Shown here: positions 28,497-37,615 of the stretch, piece after piece
Layout: every line of letters starts with the position of its first letter
Numbering within the stretch: the stretch's first letter is position 1
Assembly: GCF_009766105.1 (NCBI RefSeq)
Contig: NZ_LMUH01000013.1
Span: 624,532 to 679,488 of the forward strand
Source of the DNA: Granulicella sp. S156
GTDB lineage: Bacteria; Acidobacteriota; Terriglobia; Terriglobales; Acidobacteriaceae
Direction of reading: 5' to 3'
Length of the DNA: 54,957 bases
Translations under genes and position numbers: made by a program
Notes under the pieces: model-generated
Seen by the model: only the letters and a program-made list of their open reading frames with translations
Told to the model about the DNA's origin: nothing
The model's database searches: none

Positions 28497-28546
28497 CCCG
28501 GCTGGTAGCCGGGAGCGAAGTAGCCCACTTCAGCCGAAGTGGGCTA
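28497..28546. repeat. Tandem hairpins in the divergent chitinase/regulator promoter region
   Basis: Two adjacent perfect hairpins: CCCGGCT-GGT-AGCCGGG (28497-28513) and TAGCCCACTTC-AGCC-GAAGTGGGCTA (28521-28546, 11-bp stem). They lie between the GH18 start (28420, minus) and the regulator start (plus). They could be a REP-like dispersed element or operators for the divergent pair. Confidence 0.75.
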
Positions 28547-28739
28547 ATGAAGGTCAGGTTTTCATTAGATTTTCCTTGCCGGAACAGCTTGTTTCAATGG
28601 AATGACACGAAGGTAACCGTGGGGCGAATCTTTGTCTAGGTTCCTAACGGCACCTAACCATAGCCACAACAACGTTTTATTGGAATTCGAGGCAGTATGC
28701 TTAATTTCCGATCAAAAGATCGGGGTATATAGTCGCATC

Positions 28740-30020
28740 ATGGGCATCGAGAGCAACCTGGGGTTGGGCGACTGCGAAGCCTCTCCGCCGGACGTGGATG
28801 TGCGGATCTCCGGGATTCCCGTCGAAGAGATCAGGTCAGCCTTACGCGATATGCTTCGAAGTTCTGCCTTTGCCATGAGCAAACGATGTGGCGATTTCTT
28901 AGCTTTCGTGGTTGAACAGACTCTGCTCGGTCAGCACCAGGAGCTTAAGGAGAGGACCATTGGTGTCGCAGTATTCGGCCGTCCGACCATGTATGACACG
29001 ACCGAAGATGCGGTTGTGCGCATTAAGGCTAGCGAAGTGCGGAAGAGACTGGGTTTTTACTACGCGGATGAGGGAAAGGCGTCCGGGGTATGGATCAGTC
29101 TTCCCAGAGGTGGCTATGTGCCGGTGTTTACGCGGCCTGACAACTTAATAAACAAACCTGAGAGTAGAGAATCGGTAGCCACCGTTGTAGCTGCGACCGA
29201 GCCGGTTGCACCGACTGTCCAATTGAACGTGAAATCAGCTGTACCGGGTCTCAAGTACAGGTGGCGAATTGGTTCCGGAGTATTGTTGGCAGCGCTTGTT
29301 CTGGTTTTTGTCGGGTTCCTTTGGTTCAGACGTACAGCGCCGATATCTGCCTTAGCGCAATTCTGGAATCCAGTTTTTCAGAATCAAAATCCAGTCTTAC
29401 TCGTGACGACCCCCGTACCTGCCTACGTATCCCATGGTTCCCCAGCAACACAGCAGGGCAAGGCAACGACGGAATATGTGTTGACGACAGATCAGTTTGT
29501 TGGACAGGGCGATGTACGAGCTGCGGAGCTGATTTCGACTGCGCTGCAAGGTCTGGGGCACTCGAGTGAAACAAAAGAGAGCAACAACGTTGATTTTCAT
29601 GAACTGAGCAGGCACTCCCTGGTATTGATTGGGTATTCAGCCACGCAATGGGCGGCAATCACCCAGGGCTTTCGTTTCTCTTTTAGTGACAAAAAGGGCG
29701 GGATGATTACGGATCGCGGCCGATTGACCGAGTGGTATCCGCACCACTTGGCTAAAGACCTGCATACAGATGAAGACTACGCGATTGTTTCACGAGTGTA
29801 TGTCCCGGAGACGCGGGCTATGGTGGTGCTGGTCAGCGGGGCGACGCAATATGGAACCGAAGACGCAGCTGAGCTGGTGACGAATCCCGAGTTACTGAGC
29901 ACAGCTCTCCGGGACGCGCCGAAAGACTGGCCCAAGAAGAATCTGCAACTGGTGTTGCACCTGAAGGTAATCGGGGATACCCCGGAAACTCCCGAAGTCG
30001 TGGCCTCCGAGTTCTGGTAG
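28740..30020 (+). CDS. Membrane-anchored regulator with N-terminal DNA-binding-type domain and periplasmic sensor (paralogue A)
   Basis: About 426 residues from ATG 28740; the frame is open from a TTG at 28632 and the true start is uncertain. Residues about 30-130 match a domain widespread in Acidobacteria: FLAFVVEQTLLG, LKERTIGVAVFGR, YDTTEDAVVRIKASEVRKRL, then a winged ending LPRGGYVPVF. One membrane helix follows at about 175-195. Residues 200-426 form a periplasmic domain with HSLVLIGYSATQW, RVYVPETRAMVVLVSG and EDAAELVTNPELLS. The architecture resembles CadC/ToxR one-component regulators. It is divergent from the GH18-TonB-GH18 operon and has a paralogue at 32253-33725. DNA binding is inferred from topology and from the family, not proven. 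Confidence 0.75.
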   Translation: MGIESNLGLGDCEASPPDVDVRISGIPVEEIRSALRDMLRSSAFAMSKRCGDFLAFVVEQTLLGQHQELKERTIGVAVFGRPTMYDTTEDAVVRIKASEVRKRLGFYYADEGKASGVWISLPRGGYVPVFTRPDNLINKPESRESVATVVAATEPVAPTVQLNVKSAVPGLKYRWRIGSGVLLAALVLVFVGFLWFRRTAPISALAQFWNPVFQNQNPVLLVTTPVPAYVSHGSPATQQGKATTEYVLTTDQFVGQGDVRAAELISTALQGLGHSSETKESNNVDFHELSRHSLVLIGYSATQWAAITQGFRFSFSDKKGGMITDRGRLTEWYPHHLAKDLHTDEDYAIVSRVYVPETRAMVVLVSGATQYGTEDAAELVTNPELLSTALRDAPKDWPKKNLQLVLHLKVIGDTPETPEVVASEFW

Positions 30021-30111
30021 CGGTCTCGCACCCTACAAATCCATCTGCAAATTCCGGACCGAAGAGCCGCACAAATTTACGCTCCGAGCTACACGGAGGA
30101 TCTCAGCGTCT

Positions 30112-30330
30112 GTGACCGGCGCGGCAGGGCGGGGAAGCGCTCCCACCCTCACCCCGGCCTAGGCGGAGCTGCGCCGGATGGTGCTCGATTCGGTAGTCTC
30201 TTCCCACACCCGCCGCAACTACGCGAAGGCCCTCGACGACCTGTTTGCGCTCTCGGCCGGTTGGCCTCTGCCCCGGTCGCTCCTGATGGAGTACCGGGCG
30301 TATAACGGTCTTGCATTAGGCAGGCTCTGC
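30112..30330 (+). pseudogene. Tyrosine recombinase (integrase) N-terminal fragment
   Basis: The frame from about 30112 reads to LTPA, then a TAG at 30160-30162, then AELRRMVLDSVVSSHTRRNY and AKALDDLFALSAGWPLP, up to LLMEYRA. That is the start of the N-terminal SAM-like core-binding domain of phage/XerC-type integrases. It carries an in-frame amber codon and the homology stops after about 55 residues; the catalytic domain is absent. It is a remnant of a mobile element. Confidence 0.6.
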
Positions 30331-30563
30331 GGGCCACAGCTTTGTGGTGGTCTTGGATTTGGCCATGGCATCCCGAGTTGAGGAGCAGAAAGCACAATAT
30401 AAAGAGTTGATCGCAAATTTTTCTTGGGCAGGTAGGTAAAAAATACCGCACCCCGCCGTTAACAAGACATCACAGCGCATCCTCTATGAGATTTTTTACC
30501 TCAGGTCGTGGTGTCTCTGCAGTGGGCGTCTTTCGCGCTCCATTAGGGAGCACCGTGTTGAAT

Positions 30564-31006
30564 ATGCAATCGGAGCTCGCAGATTCAGCCAAATCAAAGA
30601 TGACTCGAGAGGACCGGCTGATCCAGCTCTACGATCAGCTTCGTCCGGCGCTTCTGGCCTATCTGGGGGTCTCGGACTTTCGCTTTAGGAGGCCGAGGAC
30701 ATCATCCAGGAAGCGTTTCTTCGTCTGCTCGGTCAGGCTAACTCTAAAGGTGAGCATGAGAATCCCAAGGCCTGGTTGTTTCGAGTAGCGCACAACTTAA
30801 CCATGGATCTATATCGCGAAGGTCGGCGATTTGAGCAGCCGGGCACGGACGGAAGCGATCTTCTCGAAGGGCTTCTGGCTCCTGCCGACAGTCCCGAAGA
30901 GCAAGCGATTCGCAACGAGCAGATGCTCCGTATGCACACTGCTCTGGGTCGTCTGACGCAGCAGCAAAGGGCTGCGGTATTGCGCCAAAGGCTGGAGGCT
31001 GGATGA
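30564..31006 (+). pseudogene. Broken ECF sigma factor gene
   Basis: The 5' part reads REDRLIQLYDQLRPALLAYL in one frame. The continuation AEDIIQEAFLRLLGQANS, then KAWLFRVAHNLTMDLYREGR, lies in another frame, so there is a frameshift near 30663-30675; a TAG at 30686-30688 also sits in the second frame. Region 4 begins (LGRLTQQQRAAVLRQR) but is cut, and the sequence then joins a DsbD-like gene around 30975-30992. Three independent lesions make this a clear pseudogene. Confidence 0.8.
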
Positions 31007-31713
31007 ACTCGGTCAAGGTAGTCATGGGTTTTCTGGAGATCGCGGCGGCGATGAAGTTTCTCTCGAATGCAGATCTGATTTGGCATTGGAACATCTTCAC
31101 TCGCTCGATGGTGTTCTGTATCTGGGCCAGCTGTCTGTTGGTGATTGTTGCCTACTTGCTTGGCTGGTTCCGATTGAACCATGATGGGGAGCAATCGCAC
31201 GTGTCAGGTGTAGGCGTCGTATTTTCACTTATCTTTCTCGCTGGCTCCATTTGGCTGCTGAATGGACTTGGGGGTAAGAGTCTCGGCGAAGTTGAAGCGT
31301 TTCTTCCTCCGCTCCAAGTCTCGACAGTCAATTCGACACCGGTTGCTTCTACCGAGACACCGTGGATCTTGAATGACCTCCCCAGGGGATTGACGGAGGC
31401 CAGGGCGCAGGGCAAACTCATCTTCATCGACTTCACCGGATATACCTGTACAAACTGCCGTTGGATGGAGGCGAACATCTTTTCCAGGCCTGAAATCAGA
31501 GACAACATGAATCGCTTCGTTAAGGTTCGTCTGTACACCGACGGCGCTGGTAAGGTGTATACCGACCAACAGGATTACGAAAATAAGCACTTTGGGACAG
31601 TCGCGTTGCCACTCTATGTGCTGCTGTCAAGCAATGGCGAGACGATCGATACCTTGGCCGGCGTGACGCGAAACGCAAGTGAATTTGTGGCCTTTCTAAA
31701 TAAAGCCCGCTAA
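30985..31713 (+). pseudogene. 3' part of a DsbD-like thiol:disulfide interchange gene
   Basis: The frame gives AGGW before the ATG at 31003, then MNSVKVVMGFLEIAAAMKFL, which is an internal segment of DsbD transmembrane domains and not a natural N-terminus. Two or three membrane helices follow, then a periplasmic thioredoxin fold with the redox motif CTNC (FTGYTCTNCRWME) and a normal C-terminus (TLAGVTRNASEFVAFLNKAR). The N-terminal periplasmic domain and most of the electron-transfer helices are missing. The ATG overlaps the sigma fragment's stop as ATGA, which mimics an operon but is a rearrangement junction. A residual thioredoxin product is possible but unlikely to be functional. Confidence 0.75.
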
Positions 31714-32252
31714 GCGCGCTGCCGCCCAGAGACTATTCGTCCCCGGAGGAGACGATCCGACAAATATTGTGGTTGATCCGGCGCCCAACTAGCGACGTTT
31801 TGCGCCGGAATCAATCTACTCACGATTTCGGTATTGAGGCCAACGGCCAGGTCGCCCAAGTGGGCAGCTCTACATTAGGAATAGGCCGAGGACCGCAAGC
31901 CGTCGTCTTCGTATCCCACTATATGGGAACGGGACAGTTGCAGCTCCCGCGTTGCTGGGGAACGCATAGACAACATTAGTGTATTCCCTATAATTTCCTT
32001 GATATTCCCTGTTCCTGGCTTAGCCTCCTCTAGAGAATGGTTCTGGAGCGTTGTTTTTTTGCGGCACTGGCAGGTGTAAATAATCTGCCGGTAAAGAACG
32101 AGACGCAGAATCAGTCCTTGGGTACTGCGGGACTACGTCATTTTTAGGGGCCAGCGCGATTCCACATTGGCGATGTCTCTTCAAGGGGTCGGAATGGCAT
32201 CGAGCCATCCACTAAGTTGACGATACCTCTCACACCCTTAATTTCGCGATGC
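31714..32252. other. Gene-poor stretch after the DsbD fragment
   Basis: A 539-bp region without a convincing gene. A 70-codon plus-strand frame at 31767-31979 has no ribosome site; its pieces look protein-like (IEANGQVAQVG) but no family is recognised. TATTCCCTATAATTTCCTTG followed by ATATTCCCTG near 31980-32010 is a short imperfect direct repeat. I read the whole as decayed DNA continuing the graveyard that starts at 30 kb. Confidence 0.4.
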
Positions 32253-33725
32253 CTAAACGCCAGGTGCGTTCGATGAGGCCGTCGGCTGAAGATTTGATAG
32301 TGCGTGGCATGCCATAATTTCGGTTCTTCGTGGAACGCCCGCCATAGTATCCGTTCGTAGCAACATCTCAAAATGCCGGACAGGGCCTGATGACGAGATG
32401 CCGCAGCTCGACAAGGCCCCTGACATTTTGGGTAGATCGGTTACAAAATCTCCAGCAGCAGCTGTCGCTTCGCCATTCGCTCCTGCAAGCAGGAGCACCT
32501 CCCCGTTCTGGTCGGGATTTTGAACGAGGGCGATTATGGCGAAGGAGTAGCCGGTTCCTCCTCCGTTCGCACTGGGGACATAGGTGGCCTGTTCTGCGCG
32601 CAGCGGATGGACGTTGCGGATGAACTCAGATCCCATTTTGGGGTCGTAAATGAACTGAAAGTCCAGAGCTCCCGCGAAAAGTGAAAACCACGGATTCGAT
32701 CTCGGACTGCCTAAAAAGATGAAGTTGTCGCTGTTGCTCAAAAAAGAAAGCTCGAAGCTCCGCGAAGCTTGAACCATTAGCTTCTTCGAAAACGTCTGAG
32801 CGATCGCAGCGATCTTTGCCGTGATGGGCGAATCTGGAGTAGCCGCAGAGCTGTCTACTGCCAGAAGCATCTTGCAAAAGCGAATCTGTTCAGGCGTAAG
32901 CGCATTCTCTTTCGGCAGGTACTTATGGTTTGCATAATCAGAAAGCGACAAATCTATTTTGGTAATTCCCTGGACCGTATCTATATTGGGATCGCTGGTA
33001 ATCAGATGAGGCGATGCCGTGGAACGAAACAACGCCGACCACGGAAGGATATGAGCTGCTGCTGAGGAGGGCGCTGGCCTGCTCAGCGATCTCAACCACC
33101 ACCCGAAGCCAACTGCCAGGATCAGAATCGCGGCTGAACGCCAAATTTGCCAGGACGACCGCTTCTTAGGCTTTCCCTCGGTGGCCAGCAGAGCCAGAAG
33201 GCCGGGTACCGGAGGCAGACTCTTTGGTTCCGGTACCACCACATTTTCGGGTGGAATGTCTGGCTTCTGGGGTGGTTCTTCCACCGTTGCAGATGCATCG
33301 GCAGCCGTGCTCTGACGGCTTACGCGAGGAATGTACGATCCTAATGGAAGGTCGATGCGAAACGCACAATCGATCCCAAACCAGCCGTAATGCTGTAGCA
33401 GCCGCTTCCGTACATCCGAGGCGGTAACTCGAACGATCGCGTCTTCACCGGTGTCGTAGGTAGGTTCCCGTTTGAAGAGTTGCACCCCGATGAGGCGTTC
33501 CTTCAACTGATCGAAGTTCCCAGCTATAGATTGTTCAACGATAAATTCAAGAAATTGCCCGCTCCGCTGACTCCCCTTAAAGGCCGGACCCTCCGTGATG
33601 TCTTTAAGGAGGCCACGCAGCGTAGCAACCTCCTCTTTCGATTCCACGATCTTCGAGAACGCTTCTTCTCCCCGGCTCGGTTGATTCCGAATCTGCGTTC
33701 GTCTCAGGCTTTCAACTTTTTCCAT
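32253..33725 (-). CDS. Membrane-anchored regulator with N-terminal DNA-binding-type domain and periplasmic sensor (paralogue B)
   Basis: About 490 residues from ATG 33725; a GTG at 33764 in the same frame is the alternative start. Residues about 33-136 align with paralogue A: FLEFIVEQSIAG, LKERLIGVQLFKR, YDTGEDAIVRVTASDVRKRL, LPLGSYIPRV. A Pro-rich linker follows, one helix at about 195-213 (AAILILAVGFGWW), then a periplasmic domain (FIFLGSPRSNPWFSLFAG, FAIIALVQNPDQNGEVLLLA). It is set head-to-head with the TonB receptor gene at 34102, 376 bp apart, which mirrors the arrangement of paralogue A. A role as transmembrane one-component regulator of the GH92 locus is inferred. Confidence 0.75.
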   Translation of the reverse strand: MEKVESLRRTQIRNQPSRGEEAFSKIVESKEEVATLRGLLKDITEGPAFKGSQRSGQFLEFIVEQSIAGNFDQLKERLIGVQLFKREPTYDTGEDAIVRVTASDVRKRLLQHYGWFGIDCAFRIDLPLGSYIPRVSRQSTAADASATVEEPPQKPDIPPENVVVPEPKSLPPVPGLLALLATEGKPKKRSSWQIWRSAAILILAVGFGWWLRSLSRPAPSSAAAHILPWSALFRSTASPHLITSDPNIDTVQGITKIDLSLSDYANHKYLPKENALTPEQIRFCKMLLAVDSSAATPDSPITAKIAAIAQTFSKKLMVQASRSFELSFLSNSDNFIFLGSPRSNPWFSLFAGALDFQFIYDPKMGSEFIRNVHPLRAEQATYVPSANGGGTGYSFAIIALVQNPDQNGEVLLLAGANGEATAAAGDFVTDLPKMSGALSSCGISSSGPVRHFEMLLRTDTMAGVPRRTEIMACHALSNLQPTASSNAPGV

Positions 33726-34101
33726 TGCGCAACAAAATCCATCCCCGGACAGGGGGCCCACCACGAACCGCCTACGGCAACCTATTTGACAGGCTCACAG
33801 AAATGAATGTCAAGGCAGGTCCAAAAGCGGGATCGGAGATATAGTCCCTTGGGCCTCCTTCTTAGTCGGCTCTCCTAGTCGACCCTGGATACCCAGTGCG
33901 GCCCATATGGGCAAAAGCTGGCCCAATTGTTGCGCTATCCGGTCTGTACCTACCGTTTCGTTGTTTTATTACCTTGTAAGTGTTTATTTATCAAATACAT
34001 GCGGCGACGTTAGGGGATTATCTAACCTTGCACCGAGCCGCCTGGAGGTCAAGTATTGCATTACTTACGAAAGATTTGCCAGACGACTTTGGAGGCTCCA
34101 A
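33726..34101. other. Divergent promoter region of regulator B and TonB receptor
   Basis: A 376-bp gap, AT-rich in the part nearest the receptor gene (TGTTTATTTATC near 33979). No gene. It must contain both promoters and probably the regulator's binding site; I could not identify a clear palindrome. Confidence 0.4.
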
Positions 34102-37100
34102 ATGAGTACCGCCCTTTTGCATCACCGACACCCATCCCTCGTTCCAGAACGGAGGGGGTTCCCAGCTGTCTTCAGTCAGTCTCTGCGATTTTTCTTGCTT
34201 GCCGCTGCCTTTTTGGGTCTTCTTTCAGTTCCGGGATTCGCCCAGGGAACGAGCGCCAGCGTGACTGGGGTCATCATCGATCCTTCCGGTGCTTTATTGC
34301 CCGGCGTTACGGTTACCGCACAAAACACGGACACCACCCTGAAGCAGACCGCCGTCTCTTCGGCCTCGGGACTTTACTCCATCGCTCCTCTCCCTCCCGG
34401 ACACTACCGCTTCACGGCAGTAAGCGGTGGTTTTGAGACCTACAATCAGCTCACAACGCTGACGGTGGGCCAGGCAGTCACGCTGAACTTTACCCTGCAG
34501 GTCGGTCATGCGTCGCAGAGTGTTACGGTCGACACCGGCGAGATTCTCCTCAACACCACCAATGCTGAGATCAGCAACGTCGTCGACCAGGCCTCGATCA
34601 CCCAGCTTCCGTTGAACGGGCGCGATCCTGCAAGCCTTATCTTCCTTTCACCGGGTGTGACGAACGTGTTGAACACCTCCGCCGGAACTCTCCCTACCAG
34701 TGCAGCCTTTCCCAACGAAGTGGGCGGGTCGGGTAATGGTGGAGAGCAGGGAAGTACCTATGCCCTGTTGGATGGTGTGCCGAACATGGATTTTTACGAC
34801 TTGCTGATGGCTCCCTTTCCAAATCCAGATGCGACGCACGCCTTCCGTGCGGTCACCAACAACTACAGCGTGCAGTATGGTTTTTCGCCCTCGGCCATCA
34901 TCAACATCGAGACCAACCCGGGATCGAACAGCATCCACGCCGGAGTCTTTGAGTTCATCCGCAATGGAGCGCTCAATGCCTCAAACTGGTTCAGCGGCGC
35001 CGTCGACGGTCTGAAGCAGAACCAGTTCGGCGGCTACATCGGCGCGCCCATCATCAAGGATAAGCTCTTCGTCTTCGTCAACTACCAGGGCACGAGAAAA
35101 AGCCTGGCGTCAGCAACCGAGACCTCTAATACGCCTACAGCCGCTATGTTGAATGGCGACTTCAGTGCGCTCCCTTTCACTTTGAAAGGCCCGTTTACGA
35201 CTGTGAACGGAGTGAAGAATCAGATTAATCCTGCTCTCTTCAGTAAAGCGGCGGTTGATATCGCCGAGCAAGCGCTGCCCCTCGGGCAGGATCCCTCAAC
35301 GGGCCTGGTCACTTTCTCAGGGCCAACCGTCGATAGCTCTCTGAACGAAGGCACGGCGCGTCTGGACTACATCATGTCCGACAAGATGCGTTTCTTCGCC
35401 CGCAGTTTCATTACAAACTTCAACGATCCAGCGGTTAATGTGAACGGAAACATCCTCGCAACGGCGGTTGCAAACAGCGGCCGCTTCTACAACGAAGAGA
35501 TCAGCAACACCTGGCTGCCTTCAGCGACCCTGGTGAACACGGTCTCTGCCGCGTGGATCAGCCTGAACGTCGGCGATGGCAGCCAGGTCTTTACCAAGGC
35601 CGGAAATCCTTTCTGCCTCTCTGAGTACATCAACGTAGCTGATCCTCCGGGCTGCTTCACCATGAACCTCGACGCAAACTTCAGCGGCCCAAACGCGCAG
35701 CCGAACGCCACAGCGAGAACCACGTGGTGGATCTCCGATGACGCCATTAAGACACTTGGAAAACATACCCTGCAGTTTGGTGGCGCCTTCGCACACCAGT
35801 ATGAAAACAACCAGACGGACTATCCGGCTCAGCCGATCATTAGCTTCAACGGTTACTACACAGGCTATGCAAACGCCGACTTTCTCCTCGGCCAGGTAGG
35901 CAGCTTCACCCAGGGTGCGTTCCAGAACTCGCCTACACGAGGTGTCCAGTTCGCGCTCTATCTGCAGGATCAATATCACGCGAGTAAGAAGCTGACGGTG
36001 ACTGCCGGCCTTCGCTGGGAGCCCGATTGGGCTGCAACCTCGATCAATGGCGGAGCTGGATTCGTCCCCGGACAGCAAAGTGTGCGTTACCCGAACGCTC
36101 CGGCAGGACTTATCTTCCCCGGAGATAAAGGACTCAACTCAACCCTTCGTCACTCCAGCAACACCTACTTCGAGCCCCGCGTATCTGCTGCTTATCAGGC
36201 GACACCGAGCACCGTAATTCGCGGAGGCGTCGGCATCTTCGTCTCTCCGTTGTCGTGGGCTTTCTACAATCACGTGATCGGTGTTGCGCCGATCGCTCCG
36301 CTCTATTCCTTCTCGGCGACGGCGGCCAATCCGATCAGCTTCCAAAATCCATGGGCCTCTTTCGCTCCGACCGGCGGCACCAGTCCGTTTCCTTCCTTCG
36401 CCACGAATCCGAACGTTCCGGCCAACCAGGCAATCTTCCTCACGCCGATGGCCATTGGATCAGTCTTCTCTCCCAACTTCCGCCTGGGCGTGACGCAAAC
36501 TTGGAACGCTTCGATCGAGCAACAGGTGACCAACGCTGTTGCCCTGCACTTCGCCTATGTTGGAAGCCAGAATTACCATCAGGCAACGATCGTCGATCAG
36601 AACCCCGGCATCTATGCCAACGCCAGCAACCGCACCACCTACTCTAATTTCTCGTACATCAATCAGGTAAACGACGAAGGAACGACGTCGTATCAGTCGA
36701 TGCAGCTGGGCGTGACTACTCAGGTATTCCATGGCCTCAAGGTGGATTCGCACTTTACCTGGTCGAAGACTCTTTCTCTCAGCGACTCCGGCAACACGGC
36801 CTGGCATGGCGGACTCGGAGATCCGTTCTCCGACCCAGCCGATAAGCGTTGGAACCGCGGTATTTCGTCGGTCAACATTCCGTTGATTTCGGTCACAGAC
36901 TTCATCTACACCACTCCGAGCCTCCGCGGTCACAACACGCTGGTCAAGTCCGTCGCGGGTTCCTGGGAGGTAAGCGGCATCTGGAGCGCGCAGTCCGGCT
37001 TGCCATTCTCGGTCGAAGGCGGCAATGGTGGAGATAGCTCGGGATCGCTGCAGTACTCTGATCGCGCAGACATCGTGCCTGGACAGCCCTTCAGAGTTCA

Positions 37101-37425
37101 TCAAGGTCCGAAGTCACAATGGATCAAGCAATACATGAACACGGCAGCTTTTGCTCCTAACAATCCTGGAACCTTCGGCGATAGCGGCAAGAATATCCTG
37201 CAGGCTCCTGGGACGAACTCCTGGGACATGGCCTTGATGAAAAATTTCAAGGTCAGCAATGATCGGTACAACGTCCAATTCCGTTGGGAGATGTTCAACG
37301 CCTTCAATCATCCCAACTTCGGCCAGCCAGACAACACCGTAACTGATCCTAACTTTGGACAGATCACCTCCATCGGTGCTGTAGCGCCGCGAGTGATGCA
37401 GGGAGCGTTGAAGCTGTCGTTCTAA
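34102..37425 (+). CDS. TonB-dependent outer-membrane receptor, Oar-like (GH92 locus)
   Basis: A 1107-residue receptor from ATG 34102, which has GGAGG at 34091-34095; the frame extends upstream to 33907 but that part lacks a signal peptide. The long signal sequence ends near residue 48 (GFAQ). A carboxypeptidase regulatory-like domain follows (SVTGVIIDPSGALLPGVTV, SGLYSIAPLPPGHYRF), then a plug (LPLNGRDPASLIFLSPGVTN) and a barrel ending GALKLSF. It is followed by GH92 and DUF3863 genes on the same strand, so a mannose-containing glycan is the likely ligand by context. Confidence 0.9.
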   Translation: MSTALLHHRHPSLVPERRGFPAVFSQSLRFFLLAAAFLGLLSVPGFAQGTSASVTGVIIDPSGALLPGVTVTAQNTDTTLKQTAVSSASGLYSIAPLPPGHYRFTAVSGGFETYNQLTTLTVGQAVTLNFTLQVGHASQSVTVDTGEILLNTTNAEISNVVDQASITQLPLNGRDPASLIFLSPGVTNVLNTSAGTLPTSAAFPNEVGGSGNGGEQGSTYALLDGVPNMDFYDLLMAPFPNPDATHAFRAVTNNYSVQYGFSPSAIINIETNPGSNSIHAGVFEFIRNGALNASNWFSGAVDGLKQNQFGGYIGAPIIKDKLFVFVNYQGTRKSLASATETSNTPTAAMLNGDFSALPFTLKGPFTTVNGVKNQINPALFSKAAVDIAEQALPLGQDPSTGLVTFSGPTVDSSLNEGTARLDYIMSDKMRFFARSFITNFNDPAVNVNGNILATAVANSGRFYNEEISNTWLPSATLVNTVSAAWISLNVGDGSQVFTKAGNPFCLSEYINVADPPGCFTMNLDANFSGPNAQPNATARTTWWISDDAIKTLGKHTLQFGGAFAHQYENNQTDYPAQPIISFNGYYTGYANADFLLGQVGSFTQGAFQNSPTRGVQFALYLQDQYHASKKLTVTAGLRWEPDWAATSINGGAGFVPGQQSVRYPNAPAGLIFPGDKGLNSTLRHSSNTYFEPRVSAAYQATPSTVIRGGVGIFVSPLSWAFYNHVIGVAPIAPLYSFSATAANPISFQNPWASFAPTGGTSPFPSFATNPNVPANQAIFLTPMAIGSVFSPNFRLGVTQTWNASIEQQVTNAVALHFAYVGSQNYHQATIVDQNPGIYANASNRTTYSNFSYINQVNDEGTTSYQSMQLGVTTQVFHGLKVDSHFTWSKTLSLSDSGNTAWHGGLGDPFSDPADKRWNRGISSVNIPLISVTDFIYTTPSLRGHNTLVKSVAGSWEVSGIWSAQSGLPFSVEGGNGGDSSGSLQYSDRADIVPGQPFRVHQGPKSQWIKQYMNTAAFAPNNPGTFGDSGKNILQAPGTNSWDMALMKNFKVSNDRYNVQFRWEMFNAFNHPNFGQPDNTVTDPNFGQITSIGAVAPRVMQGALKLSF

Positions 37426-37446
37426 TTTACCCATCGTCATTCGACT

Positions 37447-37497
37447 TGCAGAGGCGTGTCCGTTTGCTATCCAATAACAGCAAACGGGCACGCTTGC
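37447..37497 (+). terminator. Long hairpin after the TonB receptor gene
   Basis: GCGTGTCCGTTTGCT (37454-37468) pairs with AGCAAACGGGCACGC (37479-37493), 15 bp with one G-T pair and a 10-base loop, with further partial pairing outside. It begins 22 bases after the receptor stop. No T run follows, so it may protect the receptor mRNA 3' end or reduce read-through into the GH92 gene. Confidence 0.6.
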
Positions 37498-37615
37498 ATA
37501 AGAATTGAAATCGAAGTGTCGTCACGGTGGGCCGATTCCACTGAAGAACCCCGATCATGCGTTGATAGCAAAGCCCAGGGCGGCTTGCCACGCTACTTAG
37601 AGAAAGAGGGTCGTC

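Noticed and set aside
31003..31713. Intact small thioredoxin-membrane protein gene in operon with a sigma factor
   Set aside because: The DsbD coding frame continues upstream of the ATG and the sigma gene is broken, so the apparent operon is a deletion junction.
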